Shown here piece by piece: positions 34,122 to 46,349 of a DNA stretch of 64,000 nucleotides. A program made the position numbers and the translations under genes. The DNA is taken from contig CM058236.1 of NCBI GenBank assembly GCA_030180135.1, positions 4,960,001 through 5,024,000 of the forward strand, in the 5' to 3' direction. This DNA comes from Orychophragmus violaceus (lineage: Eukaryota > Streptophyta > Magnoliopsida > Brassicales > Brassicaceae). A model generated the notes under the pieces. That model saw only the letters and a list, made by a program, of their open reading frames with translations, was not told where the DNA came from and did no database searches. Each line of letters starts with the position of its first letter. Positions within the stretch are counted from its first letter, which is position 1.

Positions 34122-36276
34122 GAAGGGAAGAAGCTCCAGGTAACTCCATTATTGACGTCTCAATCTCGCAGAGACAGAAAAAGAGAAACAGGTCAGTTTC
34201 TGGTTATTACTATTAAGCAATAATGGAAGAACTCAAAGAAGAAAGGGGTTAGGAGAGTTACCTGTGAGTACTAAAGGCGAGACTCAGAGATATCAGTTTC
34301 AGAACAAAACTGAAGGAAAACAAGGAAAAATCAGAAAGGTTTTCAAAGAATCTCTGTGATGAAGTAAGAGGGTATCTTAAAAATCAGAAGATACCAACAG
34401 GAGAGAAGAACATACGGTTTTATGAAGCTAAGGAAGAAGTCAGTAGCTTCAGGTAGAGTACGTACCGGCAAAAGATTCAAAGGAGGTTAGTTCTAAACTC
34501 AGTGCACATGAGAGAATTAACAAGTCGACAAGTTGAATCAAGGTTTGAGGCAGGTTACTCACGTTCTTAATAAACAGTGAAACCAAGGCAGTCAATCAAG
34601 CTGCAGGTATTAGTGGTTCTGAAGAAGAGTTCAGTTCCAGGTGGAGCATTGTTTGACACATGACACTGTCAAACAAAGAAATGTGAGAGCTAAAGAACTT
34701 CACGGCTTAGAACTTTAAAGAGATCATGAAGATGATTTAACAAAGTTTAAGAAGCTTACGAGGATAAGAAGGAACTATTCTTATCAAAAGAAGTTGTGGT
34801 GCTGAAGAAGGAGTATCTTCAGTTCCAGGGGAAGTGACAATCACAGAACACTGCAGATTGTTACCTGAAAATGCGAGGAGCAGCTATGTAAGGAACACAT
34901 ATCAAGGACTAAAGAATTCTTAAAAGGATTAAAGAATTGTGATATATTTGTTCAGATGGTTGAAAAGGTGCTTACCAAAGTCATTCAGGGACTCTTAGTT
35001 GTTACCGTGGATTTTATGACCTACAAGTCATAATGAGAAGAGGAATCAGTATCATAAGAAGACTAAATGCAGAAAAAGAAGAAGAAGGATTTGTACTTAG
35101 TTTTCAAAAGGAGTCGAGGATTTCTAAAAGGAGTTGTATAGCTGTAGAAGTCAGTCAAGGAAGAAGAATAAGGTCGCTACTTATCTAAAACTATGACAGA
35201 CAGACATCAGAGATCATTACTCAAGCTAATCAATTCAGTCATTCCAAGGTTCTAAAGTCATTCAGTAAAAGCTTAGAATGAAATCTGGAAAAGCCTACCT
35301 GCGTTGCCGGAGCCCATTACGAGGGGGAGGCATGAAGCGCTAGTAACCTTTTCACACGATCACTTAGAAGCTCACCTGAAAAAGGAAAACACAGAACATT
35401 GAAACGATTGGACTGAATCGATTACAAGGATACAAAGAAACAACAAAGAGTCACCAAGAGCTTACCTGAAGCAATCTCAAACTCGCTGAACAAGGTCTGA
35501 GCTTGAAGATGAAGAACTCGCCTGAGAAGTTTTGTGACAGAGATCGAAGGAGTAGAAGCCATGTGTGAGCATCTACAACACGGATCTATAGAAGAGGTCA
35601 CAAGAACACAAGAAAAATCAGGCTGTCAAGATCAAATGGGCAGAGATAAGCCGAGATCAAAGAGTTAAGAAACAAAGTGTTTATAGAACTCACTTGAGAA
35701 GTCTTACACCGAGGAAGGAGATATCTAGGCTCGACCAAGACATGTATGAACAGACCTGAAAAGCAAAGTCAAGATCTGTAAATGTCTTGAAGAGAGATAA
35801 AAGGACTGAAGATAGTGAAAGAGAAAGATTAACTTTCTGAAGAAGTTGAATCTTCTCGAAAAGAGACTAAGGAGCTTATGACGGAAGTTCGAAGAGTCTA
35901 CCTGGTCTTCCTCATCTCGCCGAGGTCGGAGAATCGACAGATCGGAGCATCGTATCTCAGATCGTCTCTCTCGTCGCCATGGGAAACCTGTGTGTCGATG
36001 TACAGGAAGATGAAAGGTTAAAATGGTGGATAAAAATCGATTCAATGGAGTCGTAAAGAAAAGGAGTCAGCTTACCTGAAGATTGCTTGAGTTAACAGTT
36101 GATAGAGCTCGAGATCGAATGGTTTGAAGCTCAAATCGCCTGGAATTGCCAGTTTGGTCGCCATTTTCGAAGCGCAGCCAGAGAGAGAAGACAACAATCC
36201 GAAAATGTAGGGTTTCCTATTTATTTTTTTGTCTGGACAAAAATGATCAGTAAGGTAACAGGCCCAAAGGGAGATT
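34122..36276. other. Non-coding body of element 6
   Basis: No credible ORF. The sequence repeatedly contains TTACCTGAA or similar (for example 35372, 35461, 36074), the complement of a splice-donor-like TTCAGGTAA, and on the plus strand TTCAGGT or TCCAGGT (34096, 34133, 34449, 34637). The origin of this segment is unknown. Confidence 0.5.
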
Positions 36277-36861
36277 TGTGAACAATATGGGCCTATTCCC
36301 TTCTTGGTCTCTAGTCTTGGCCCATTTGCAAAGTCTGACTAAAACATGGATGTGGGCCTGTGAAGTGTGAAGCCCAATCCGAAGCAGCTGCATCTTAAAC
36401 CTGAAACGAAGTCGTGTGCAGCATTAGGGTAATCATGTTGATGTATATAAGTTACACAATATGAAAACCTAAGAAGGGAGACGAGCCGTAAGAGAGAGAG
36501 CTAACAATTGCTGAGATAGGAAGAGCAAGCGTGAGTTTTAAGGTGAAGTAAGAGAGCTTAGAGAATAAGAGGCTAGAGAGACTATTTGTTTCTAGAGCTA
36601 AGATTCTAATAGAAGCTTTCTTAGGGTGCAAAGCTTTGGTTCTAAGATAAGTTAGTAGCTGCAGAAACTTATCTTTATTGTTGTAATCAAAGCTATATAG
36701 TGCATCTTGTGAGATTGTGATCTCACCCCTGTGACGTAGCCATTCCGGTGAACACAGGGTAAACAAACTTCTTGTGTCGTTTACTATTTCCTGCATACAA
36801 ATCAAACACACATCAAAGATCAAGATAACCTAGAAGTGCAAAGTATAAAGTTCAAATCTCA
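36277..36861 (+). repeat. 3' LTR of element 6
   Basis: Preceded by the purine-rich stretch CCCAAAGGGAGA. Matches the 5' LTR. Confidence 0.9.
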
Positions 36862-36975
36862 ACACTTTTGTGTCTCGAGTTGCGTTTAATTGATTTTGAT
36901 CCTTTGTTTTTGTATGTCGGTATGAAACGATTACTCTGATGATGAATATAATCAATTTCAAGTGAAAAAAAAAAA
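36862..36975 (+). other. LINE 3' untranslated end and poly(A)
   Basis: TTTGTTTTTGTATGTCGG followed by a run of A at about 36964-36975 is typical of plant L1 3' ends and completes the LINE split by element 6. Confidence 0.55.
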
Positions 36976-37161
36976 CAGAACATTTATTTGCGCATAGAAC
37001 ATGCTAGGTGAGCTGTTAAGAACTAATTGAGTAGGCTAATCAAACCAAATATAAATGTTTGGTTTATGGTTCATGTTCAATTATGGATTATCAATCGATC
37101 GATAGGTTAATAAAATTAGTTTGGATATCGGTTGGTTTTACAATTTGTTAGTTTAATTTTT
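36976..37161. other. A/T-rich flank of the Mutator-type element
   Basis: No gene. TTAATTTTT at 37153-37161 is the left target duplication of the element that follows. Confidence 0.5.
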
Positions 37162-37686
37162 GGGCTGTTTGCAAAAATGCCTCTAAAATTGAAGTCAATC
37201 CTGAAAGTACTCTTTCCCTTCTCCTTCACTTCTTTCGCTAATATATCCCCCTAATAATATGTGTATTCACGATAATGCCATCGTCTATTTTTACCAAAAG
37301 ACAAAAAAGGCCTTCCAAATCTAACTTAATTACGAAACTGTCATCTTCTCCAATTCACCCAACCACCATTAACAACCAATTTTAAGCTCCTAATGCCTCA
37401 CACAACCAATTTCGAACCATCAAAACACCATATTAGAGCTCACAACCTACTATTCTTCTAATTTCTCTCCAATTTCATCCAAAAAAGCTCTTTAATTCAC
37501 GTTCTACAAAATTTATAATTTAGATCTCTTGCGATTTTGGTTATTCTTGCATAAAAATGGTTGGGTTTGTTGGGTATTGGTGTAACTAAAATTTTTGAGC
37601 GTTTGGGGAAAGTAAAAATGAGTTCAAACCCAGATTTATGTGATTTTTCACAAGATTCCCCGATTTTCAGATCTGTTTCGCGATTT

Positions 37687-38567
37687 CAGACTTCCCATGA
37701 AGTCTGATAAAAAATTATGGTCAACGAGAGGGTAGTTTTGCAATTGACTTTCAATTGACAGACTTCCATAGAAGTCTGAGAAATTCCTTTGAAAACAAAA
37801 AAAAAAATTATCAGACTTCACCAAGAAGTCTAAATAAGAAGAGGGTAGTTTTGCAATTGATTCAAATTTGATTTTTTTAGTCAGACTTCTTATGTAGTCT
37901 GGCAAGAAATTGACCGATTTTTGACTTTTCGTCAGACGGGATCCGATGTCTGAAAATAATGGGGAGGGGGAGTAGAAACTGCAATTGACCCAAATTTTCA
38001 GATGTTGACCAGAATAAGCGAAAAAAATTTCAGACTTCTAAATCTGTCTGAAAATAAGGAAAAAAATATCAGACGGCTATAGACATCTGAAATTCCAAAA
38101 TTTTGCCAAACAACTATAGACATCTGAAAAATCGAATTTTGGTCAACGCTGGATAAAAACCGAAAATGAAATGTTTTTATCAGACTTCCCTCATCGTCTG
38201 AAATTCTTTTCAGACAGCAGAAGACGTCTGAAAGCTATCAGACTTCTCAGAGAAGTCTGACATTTCAAAATCAATTGCAAAACTACCCCTCTACTTTTTC
38301 AAGAAGTCTGACAATTTTCAGACTTCTTGGAAGAAGTATGACATTTCAAAATTAATTGCAAAACTAACCTTTTTTCTCAGACTTCATAAGCTGTCTGACA
38401 AAAAGTTTAAAAAATTCCAAAGCAGACTGCGTACGCTGTCTGATGGATTTCAGACAGAATCCGCTGTCTTACATTTCAAAATCAATTGCAAAAATACCCT
38501 CTTTTCAGATTGCCATAGAAGTCTGGTTTCACTACAATCAGACTTCTATAGATGTCTGAAATATTTA
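37687..38567. repeat. Cluster of CAGAC-N10-GTCTG motifs
   Basis: About seventeen inverted 20-mers lie here, for example at 37687, 37759, 37882, 37933 and 38031. The outer CAGAC and GTCTG are nearly invariant, the inner ten bases differ from copy to copy, and the spacer is ten in most cases (eleven or twelve in three). Confidence 0.85.
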
Positions 38568-39479
38568 AAACTTTTAAAATGCATTTTCATGTATATTTGT
38601 GATTAATTTCGGTTATTTTGATTTTTATAAATGTGTGTTAGTTTTCTATGTTTCTTCTGCGTGAGTTTTACATTCTTATATATGGTAATTATTTTTAAAT
38701 CTCTTTTTGAATAATATTGGCAATGTAGCTACTAGCATCATACTTCCAAAGAAGTTTGGCTTTTCCCTAAAGATCTCTAATGTGGTTTATACGTGTTTGT
38801 TTATACAGATAATACAAGAAAACTGAGCTGGTGGAACGAATGTCTATGCGTAAACGTCATACTCCATATTATATATGTTGGTTGTTTATTGAATGCTTTG
38901 ATATAATTGAACTGATTACATCAAATCATATCAAAGTATCAATGAAGAAGTAGATTGGGATTAAGATGAGCTACACAACCACATGTAGAGCGTTTACAAG
39001 CTGATTTTTTTCAATAAGATCGCTAATGTGATGATGAGAGAACGAACTTGACGTTTGGACTTGTTAATTTTATAAACTTTTAGCTCATATGAATCAGACA
39101 GCAGTAGAGGTCTGACGACCAATTCAACACCACTTAAGGTTATTTTAGTTTGTCATATGTTGGTGTATGTAATCTAAGGAGTAATGTTTTCTTCCAAGGT
39201 TAAACTACCCATTTCTTGATATTGTATACTTTCAATGAACAAAATTCCTTGTTGATTTGAGTAGACAAAAGTAAATTTATACAACTTTGTATTTTTCTAC
39301 AAGCATAGTACATAAGGAGAATTTCCTTTCTTTGATTTGATCATCCAATAATCTAATACAATACAATGTGTTCAACAAGAAGTCTAATAACCAGTAAAAA
39401 TCTACAAAAATGAGAAAACACCTAATTTAGTATCAAACTTCAGACTTCAAAAGTAGTCTAATATAAGACTTCATGTTGA

Positions 39480-41850
39480 ATTTTCACTCTCAGACTTCGA
39501 TTGTAGTCTGGTATTAGACTCTCAGACTTCGTGTTCCTCGTAATACAGTGAAAGTTTATGAGCCATTAGCACATAATAAACCCCAACTCCAGCTTCTTTA
39601 GAGTGTCATATGGATCAACCTTAAACCAAGCACCTGAAAAAGTAAAAACACAGAGCTCTTGCATTAGTTAGCGAAAAAGTCTCCAAGAAATGGATAATAA
39701 AGGATTCTTTGAGCAAATCAAATTGTATAACCAAAAGTCTATGTCAAAAGTCTCAATTGGTTCAGTTAAAAAACCTTTGAAAACACTAATTCAGAACAGA
39801 TCCACTCACCTATTTCGCAGCTCAAAGAGAATCAACTATGAATCACATACATAAGAACTCATATGAGAGAATACGCTTGAGGACCTTTTTGGATGAGAAA
39901 TTTGAGAGAGGTTTTACAAAAGAGAGAGAAAGAGAGGTTGTAAAAAAAAAAGAATGTGAAGATTTTTTTCTAGCTGTTATATGTGTGTAAAAGATTAGCT
40001 TTAGATAAGAGGAGAGAAATTGGAAGAAAATTTTGCCGCCAAATTTTTAATAATTAAAAATTGTAAAATATCCGGTATCAGACTTCATTTGCAGTCTGAG
40101 AAAGAACTTATGAATTGAGCGGGAATTCTGAAATTTTCAGGCAAAAATTTCTCGCCTTTTTGAAAAGTTTTCGTGTGAAAATTTTCAAAAACATTTAAAT
40201 TTCAGACTTCATACGCTGTCTGAAATAAGACTTCGAGAAGTCTAAATACTCGAACCAGATTTACCTGGAAGTCTTTTCACTCTTAGACTTCGATTGTAGT
40301 CTGGTATTAGACTCTCAGACTTCGTGTTCCTCGTAATACAGTGAAATTTTATGAGCCATTAACACATAATAAACCCCAACTCCAGCTTCTTTGGAGAGTC
40401 ATTTGGATCAACCTTAAACCAAGCACATGAAAAAGTAAAAACACAGAGCTCTTGCATTAGTTAGCGAACAAGTCTCCAAGAAATGGATAATAAAGGATTC
40501 TTTGAGCAAATCAAATTGTATAACCAAAAGTCTATGTCAAAAGTCTCAATTGAATCAGTTAAAAAACCTTTGAAAACACTAATCCAGAACAGATCCACTC
40601 ACCTATTTCGCAGCTCAAAGAGAATCAACTATGAATCACATACATAAGAACTCATATGAGAGAATACGCTTGAGGACCTTTTTGGATGAGAAATTTGAGA
40701 GAGGTTTTACAAAAAAGAGAGAAAGAGAGGTTGTAAAAAAAAAAGAATGTGAAGCTTTTTCTGGCTGTTATATGTGTGTAAAAGATTAGGTTTAGATAAG
40801 AGGAGAGAAATTGGAGGAAAATTTTGCCGCCAAATTTTTAATAATTAAAAATTATAAAATATCCGGTATCAGACTTCATTTGCAGTCTGAGAAAGAACTT
40901 CTGAATTGAGCGGGAATTCTGAAATTTTCAGGCAAAAATTTCTCGCCTTTTTGAAAAGTTTTCGTGTGAAAATTTTCAAAAACATTTAAATTTCAGACTT
41001 CATACGCAGTCTGAAATAAGACTTCGAGAAGTCTAAATACTCGAACCAGATTTTCCTGGAAGTCTGAGAAACTCTCAGACTTCGATTGTAGTCTGGTATT
41101 AGACTCTCAGACTCGTGTTTCTCGTAATACAGTGAAACTTTATGAGCCATTAGCATAATAAACCCCAACTTCAGCTTCTTTGGAGAGTCATCTAGATCAA
41201 CCTTAAACCAAGCACCTGAAAAAAGCAAAAACACAGAGCTCTTGCATTAGTTAGCGAACAAGTCTCCAAGAAATGGATAATAAATGATTGTTTGAGCAAA
41301 TAAAATTGCATAACCAAAAGTCTATGTCAAAAGTCTCAATTGGTTCAGTTAAAAAATCTTTGAAAACACTAAATCAGAACAGTTCCACTCACCTATTTCG
41401 CAGCTCAAAGAGAATCAACTATGAATCACATACATAAGAACTCATATGAGAGAATAAGCTTGAGAACCTTTTTGGATGAGAAATTTTAGAGAGGTTTTAC
41501 AAAGATAGAGAAAGAGAGGTAGTAAAAAAAGGAAGAATGTGAAGATTTTTTTTCTGGTTGTTATATGTGTGTAAAAAATTAGGTTTAGATAAGAGGAGAG
41601 AATTGGAGGAAAACTTTGCCGCCAAATTTTTAGCAATTAAAAATTGTAAAATATCCGGTATCAGACTTCATATGCAGTCTGAGAAGAAACTTTTGAATTG
41701 AGCGGGAATTCTGAAATTTTCAGGCAGAAATTTCCCGCCTTTTTGAAAAGTTTTCGTGTGAATTTTTAAATTTTTTTAAAATTTCAGACTTCATACGCAG
41801 TCTGAAATAAGACTTCGAGAAGACTAAGAGAAGTCTGAGAAACCCTAAAT
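39480..41850. repeat. Three tandem units of about 790 bp
   Basis: Aligned anchors CAGACTTCGATTGTAG (TAGACTTCG in the second) lie at 39491, 40284 and 41076, so units are about 792 bp. Each holds several CAGAC-N10-GTCTG motifs, for example CAGACTTCATTTGCAGTCTG at about 40078. Units differ by scattered substitutions and small indels. Confidence 0.85.
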
Positions 41851-42720
41851 CTAATAATTACTACTTAAATACCATCATATTATATAGAAAACTTATAATA
41901 AACATGAAACTCGTTTAAAATAGTCACAAACTAACTACTATATGTAAATATAACAATATAAATGAAAATTTACAAACTCTCAATCTAACCCTACAGATAA
42001 AACATGATATTCAACTTCATATGTGAAACATAGATCAAACTACAAGGTGTTTTGAACCAAATATATCTTCAATGCTTAAATTTGATCAAAGTTAATGTTA
42101 TTTTAATTTATATACATAAAAAATGCTTATGCTTAATTTATGTATCAAAATTTATATCAAATTATTTTTTTTTATAATTTTTAAAGTTAAATTTACAACT
42201 TAAATACGTCTCAGACTTCTAAGGAAGTCTGAGAAACCACAAAATTCAGACTTCGTCGTGAAGTCTAAGAGAAGTCTGAGAAACCCTAAATCTAATAATT
42301 ACTACTTAAATACCATCATATTATATAGAAAACTTATAATAAACATGAAACTCGTTTAAAATAGTCACAAACTAACTACTATATGTAAATGTAACAATAT
42401 AAATGAAAATTCACACTCTCAATCTAACCCTACAGATAAAACATGATATTCAACTTCATATGTGAAACATAGATCAAACTACAAGGTGTTTTGAACCAAA
42501 TATATCTTCAATGCTTAAATTTGATCAAAGTTTATGTTATTTTAATTTATATATATAAAAAATGCTTATGCTTAATTTATGTATCAAAATTTATATCAAA
42601 TTATTTTCTTATAATTTTTAAATTTAAATTTTCAACTTAAATACGTCTCAAACTTCTAAAGAAGTCTCAGAAACCACAAAATTCAGACTTCGTCGTAAAG
42701 TCTGAGAAATCCTAAACGTA
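41830..42720. repeat. Two tandem units of about 437 bp plus a partial third
   Basis: AAGTCTGAGAAACCCTAAATC begins near 41833 and recurs near 42270, followed by almost identical A/T-rich sequence. A shorter, more diverged copy starts about 42700. Confidence 0.75.
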
Positions 42721-43278
42721 ATATTTATCATTTATAAGTGAAAATATTTAAATAAAACAATTAGAAAACATCAAATTCGTTAAATATATGCACATTATAA
42801 CACATATATACAAATTTAATATTTCAAATGTAAATTTGGTAAACCATGAATCTAATGCTAAAGTTATATGTAAGTTATATGTAAATGTTCCATTACAAAG
42901 CATGTTTTGAGGTTTAGAACTTACTTTACCTTACATATTGTTTAATTTGACTCAATTTTACCAAATTTTAATTTATATACTATTAAATTGTCTATATTTA
43001 ATTTTTGTATATAAATCTTTTGATAAAATATTTTTTATAATTTTATAATTTAAATTTACTAATTTATTCTGTATCAGACTTTTATAGAAGTCTGACACAG
43101 GCGAAGGTTATAATGGTAATTGCGATTTCTATTTTTTTGTTTGGTCATAAGAGCTCCGCCGTAATTTCCTTAGGACAAAAGGGCAGTTTTGCATTTGATT
43201 CAATTTCGAGTGTACACTTTTATTTAAAATCAATTTTGAGGGCATTTTAAGCAATTCCCCCCCCCCCCCTTAATTTTT

Positions 43279-44207
43279 AGTTTTATTTAATCAAATCATA
43301 TAATTTTATACCATACCAATTTGTAACAAATCATATTCAAATCATTGAACTGAAAAATCAAACTAATTGAACTTAATTAAATTATATGAATTTCACCGAA
43401 AAGCTAAATTTGTTATTTCAGAAATAAATTGTTAAATTCAAATTAACCAAAATCAAAACCAAATCTAATTGTAATTTTATTTAATTCAATTCAACAATCT
43501 TTAAAAAAAAAAAAAACTAATTGGAAAAAATGGTCGACCCGGGCCTGCAGGCCTACTTCTAGCCTTCTAGAGTCAATAGTCTTTTTGTACTTTCTAGTCT
43601 TCTAGAGTTAATATTCTTTTGTACTAAGAATTTTCTTTTTTTTTTCTTTTAGCTTAAAACATTTCTTTTTCTTTTTGGCAACTTGAGTATCTTACTCTTT
43701 TGAGTTTAAAAAATTAAGAAAAAGTACTACGAAAATATATAGAGTCCGATTGGTAAACAAAATCGGAACGGTAACATTAGCGGTAAGCGGAAGTGGTAAG
43801 CGGTTAGGGAATAGTGCAAAGCGGTAAGAACAAGCGGTTGAAGAAAATGGTATGAAAAAGCTGAGAGAAAAAAATTAATATTATTTTTTGCTAACGTTTT
43901 GATGATTGGTGACCATCAAAGCGGTAAACCTCCTACCGCAACGGTAAGAGGTCACCATTCATAGCCATAAATTATATATCTTGTATCGATAATTTACGAT
44001 AATTTTAAGGGTGAAGAGGGTGAATATACACCAAAGGTTAAAAAAAAGCACAACATGTTGTGTTACAAACTGGATCATTTTATCCCTACCACTGTTAGAC
44101 TATGCTATGCTAGCATTAACTGTCAAGAGATGTGTGAAAAATAATCTCCGGCCGAAAATTTACACATATTTCATGTTGATTTTTAGCCACATAAAAATGA
44201 TCGACGT
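43279..44207. other. Gene-free A/T-rich region
   Basis: No gene. Contents: a compact run of four restriction-site palindromes at 43532-43553; a 250-bp stretch rich in GCGGTAAG and its complement (43750-43960) that may be a small unrecognised transposon; and the left duplication of the next retroposon at 44193-44207. Confidence 0.45.
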
Positions 44208-45358
44208 GAGTTCGCCCTAGCCTCTCGTCTTGCAGCCGCCGTTTGGGCGAGTCGTCGTCACCGTCTGGCCTCACCGCCGGCGCGTCTCGACGGCTCGCCA
44301 CCTCTTGTAGTTGCCGTGTTCCTTAGATGTCTCCTTTAAGTCGCCGTGACCGACGGTTCTCCGGTCTCGCCATATCCCGCCGCCCTCTCTGCTCCTTGCT
44401 GCTCCCGGTCCGTCGTCTGCTCTGTTGAGTCCGCTTGCTTCGTCGCTGAGAGCTTCCGTCTGGTCTGCGTCGGCGTGTCTTCTGTCCTCTCCGTCTTCCC
44501 AGCTCGCCGTGTGGTGAGTTAGATCTTTCTCCTTAGATCTGTGGTTGTTCGGGTTTTGCTAGCGTTAGGGGTGGTCTCTTAGCCTTCTGGTGGTGTCTGG
44601 GTTTTGGTTCGAGCTTTGTTTTAGGCTGGTCTGGTGCTGGTTCCGGGTCACGATTTGTTTAGGCTTGGGGTTGAGTCTTTCGGCTTTTGTATAAGAAATT
44701 AGTAGTTACCTCTTCTCTACAGACTGTTGTTGATTCAAGTTTCCGGCTTGGCTCTCGATTCTGCCTTGTTTTAATTCGTTGCGAGTGATTGTTTTGGGTG
44801 CTTTCTTTTCCTTGGTTGCTTTCGGGTTTGTGTCCGGGGTAGTTAGGGTTGGTTTGGCTTCGATCTTTTCAAATCTGTGGAGATTTGGATTTCCTTTAGA
44901 CTTCTATCTAGGTGTTCATTGGGCGCATTGTAGTGTGTCGCAACCGCATCCGAAAGTTTTCTAGAATTCTTTCTTAGGAGTTCTTCTTGTCGGGTTATGG
45001 AGTCTGTTTCTTTGAGTCTGAAAGAGGGTCTTTCAGCAACTGTTTCGGGAAGTTGATGTTATCGTTGGTGGGCCGGGGGCAACATCGGTAAGTCTCGCTC
45101 AAGCATCTCCGCACGAATGAAGATTATCAGTTTCGGTCAGCTTTTGTTTGGTCTTGGATTGTATCGATTGTTTCTCTGTTTTAGTTGTAGGTTTTGTTTC
45201 CGGGGATATTCTTGTTTTCCGCCGGCTTAGTTTCCCTTGATGGGCTTTGGTTCCGGAGAAAGTTCTGTTTTCTGCCGGCTTTTGTATTCGAAAAACGCAT
45301 CCTACCTTGGTTTAATCTAATATATAACTTCAGATGAAAAAAAAAAAAAAAAAAAAAA
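44208..45358 (+). mobile_element. Polyadenylated non-LTR retroposon, copy 1
   Basis: A 1.15-kb G/C-richer insert ending TTCAGATG plus about 21 A residues. It is flanked by the duplication AAAAATGATCGACGT (44193-44207 and about 45354-45368). It shares several blocks with copy 2 at 47185-48458: GATGTTATCGTT, GTGGGCC, CCGGCTTAGTTTCC and CTGCCGGCTTTTGTAT. No ORF for reverse transcriptase, so it depends on a LINE. The 5' part carries CCG-rich sequence. Confidence 0.75.
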
Positions 45359-45368
45359 TGATCGACGT

Positions 45369-45896
45369 CATATAAACAGTAATGCCCTTAACTTTCTATA
45401 TTTACCATCCATTATGTTTAGTCTCCACATAGTTGACCAACTTTTACCCATTTAACAAAATTCCTCTGTTTTCCGAAGGTGAAAAGATGATGAAGTTGGT
45501 GTGCAAATAAAGTGTAAAGGTAAGTTTAACCTAACTATCTAATAAATTCCAAATTTGTCGGCTAACCTTCAAACAACAAAAAATATATTAGTGTCCAAAC
45601 TGTTCTTATAAAACCCATCACATGCCTTTGGTTTAGCAACTACCGAAATATTTAATTCTGATTTTTTTAGGAACAAGATGTCGTTGGCTGTTTGCGTAGT
45701 CCGCAGAAAGTGTAAAGACAAGAGAAGGTTGTTGGGAGTATTAACCAGATCATTTAGGTTTTACGTACACCGTCGATTTGAAAATATTCCATTAAGAAAA
45801 AGATGCACCTAATGTTTTGGAAATTACTTACCAGTGGCCTGATTGGATGCTAGGTCCGGAATGTAAGAAAGTATCCCCCATTAAAGTGGTCAACGA
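45369..45896 (+). pseudogene. MULE-related coding remnant, 5' part (cut by CACTA B)
   Basis: The last 60 bases read WPDWMLGPECKKVSPIKVVND, and the sequence continues after the CACTA element at 53113 as DDVALFLAVCADLEEVF. One copy of the CGA duplication must be skipped, and the frame is then continuous. The style is that of the N-terminal region of Mutator-transposase-like genes of Brassicaceae. Earlier exon-like pieces lie at 45680-45790. Family assignment is tentative. Confidence 0.45.
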
Positions 45897-46349
45897 CACT
45901 ACAAGAAAATATGTGATATTCCAACGAATGTTTCCAACAATTATATTTTGTTGCAAATTTCCAATAAATATCCCATAAAATTTTGTACGATGCGCTATTT
46001 GTTGGAAATTTATTTCAAATTTCCGACGATTTTAGTTGTGAAAATTACGTCGCATATTTCGTAGGGATGTCGTTGGTATTTTCCAACAAATATTACATCG
46101 TTGAAAATTAGCAATAACTTTTAACTTGTTGAAAATTATTAACACAATATTTGTTGGAATCTAATTAATTTATTGGTATTTATTATTCAAGATTTTGCTA
46201 AAAATGAAAAATAAAAAGAAAAGAAGAAAAAAGGAAAAATCTCTATCTTAAATATTTTAGTTGTTTTGATTATAAGTTTATGGGATATTTTTTTATGATT
46301 TTATGACAAAAAAAAATCTTTTGGAAATTTGCAAAGAAAGAGAAAAAAT

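Larger units (their letters stand above)
31787..36861 (+). mobile_element. Element 6: gag-only, non-autonomous Ty1/Copia-like retrotransposon
   Basis: A 5075-bp element with 585-bp LTRs (31787-32371 and 36277-36861) differing at about 10 positions (about 98.3% identity), and an initiator-tRNA-Met primer site at 32376-32387. It encodes gag with a zinc knuckle and a protease-like motif, but no integrase, reverse transcriptase or RNase H. About 2.15 kb of non-coding DNA fills the remainder. Flanking bases ACCTT and ACACT are only a partial duplication. Confidence 0.85.
37162..43269. mobile_element. Non-autonomous Mutator-type (VANDAL-like) element
   Basis: A 6108-bp element bounded by an exact 9-bp duplication TTAATTTTT (37153-37161 and 43270-43278). 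Ends are GGGCTGTTTGCAAAAATGCC and, reversed, a G run followed by AATTGCTTAAAATGCC; these are short imperfect inverted ends of the style seen in VANDAL MULEs. No transposase ORF is visible. The interior is dominated by CAGAC-N10-GTCTG motifs and two tandem arrays. Confidence 0.8.

Noticed and set aside
35725..36045. 106-codon minus-strand ORF in element 6
   Set aside because: No domain, odd composition, and it overlaps the repeated donor-like motifs; most likely chance.
31782..36866. A clean 5-bp target duplication for element 6
   Set aside because: ACCTT and ACACT agree at only three of five positions, so I do not count it as established.
37687..43095. Repeats and spacers reminiscent of a CRISPR array
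   Set aside because: The repeats are short inverted pentamers with irregular distances between copies in a plant transposon; there are no cas genes or regular repeat-spacer units.
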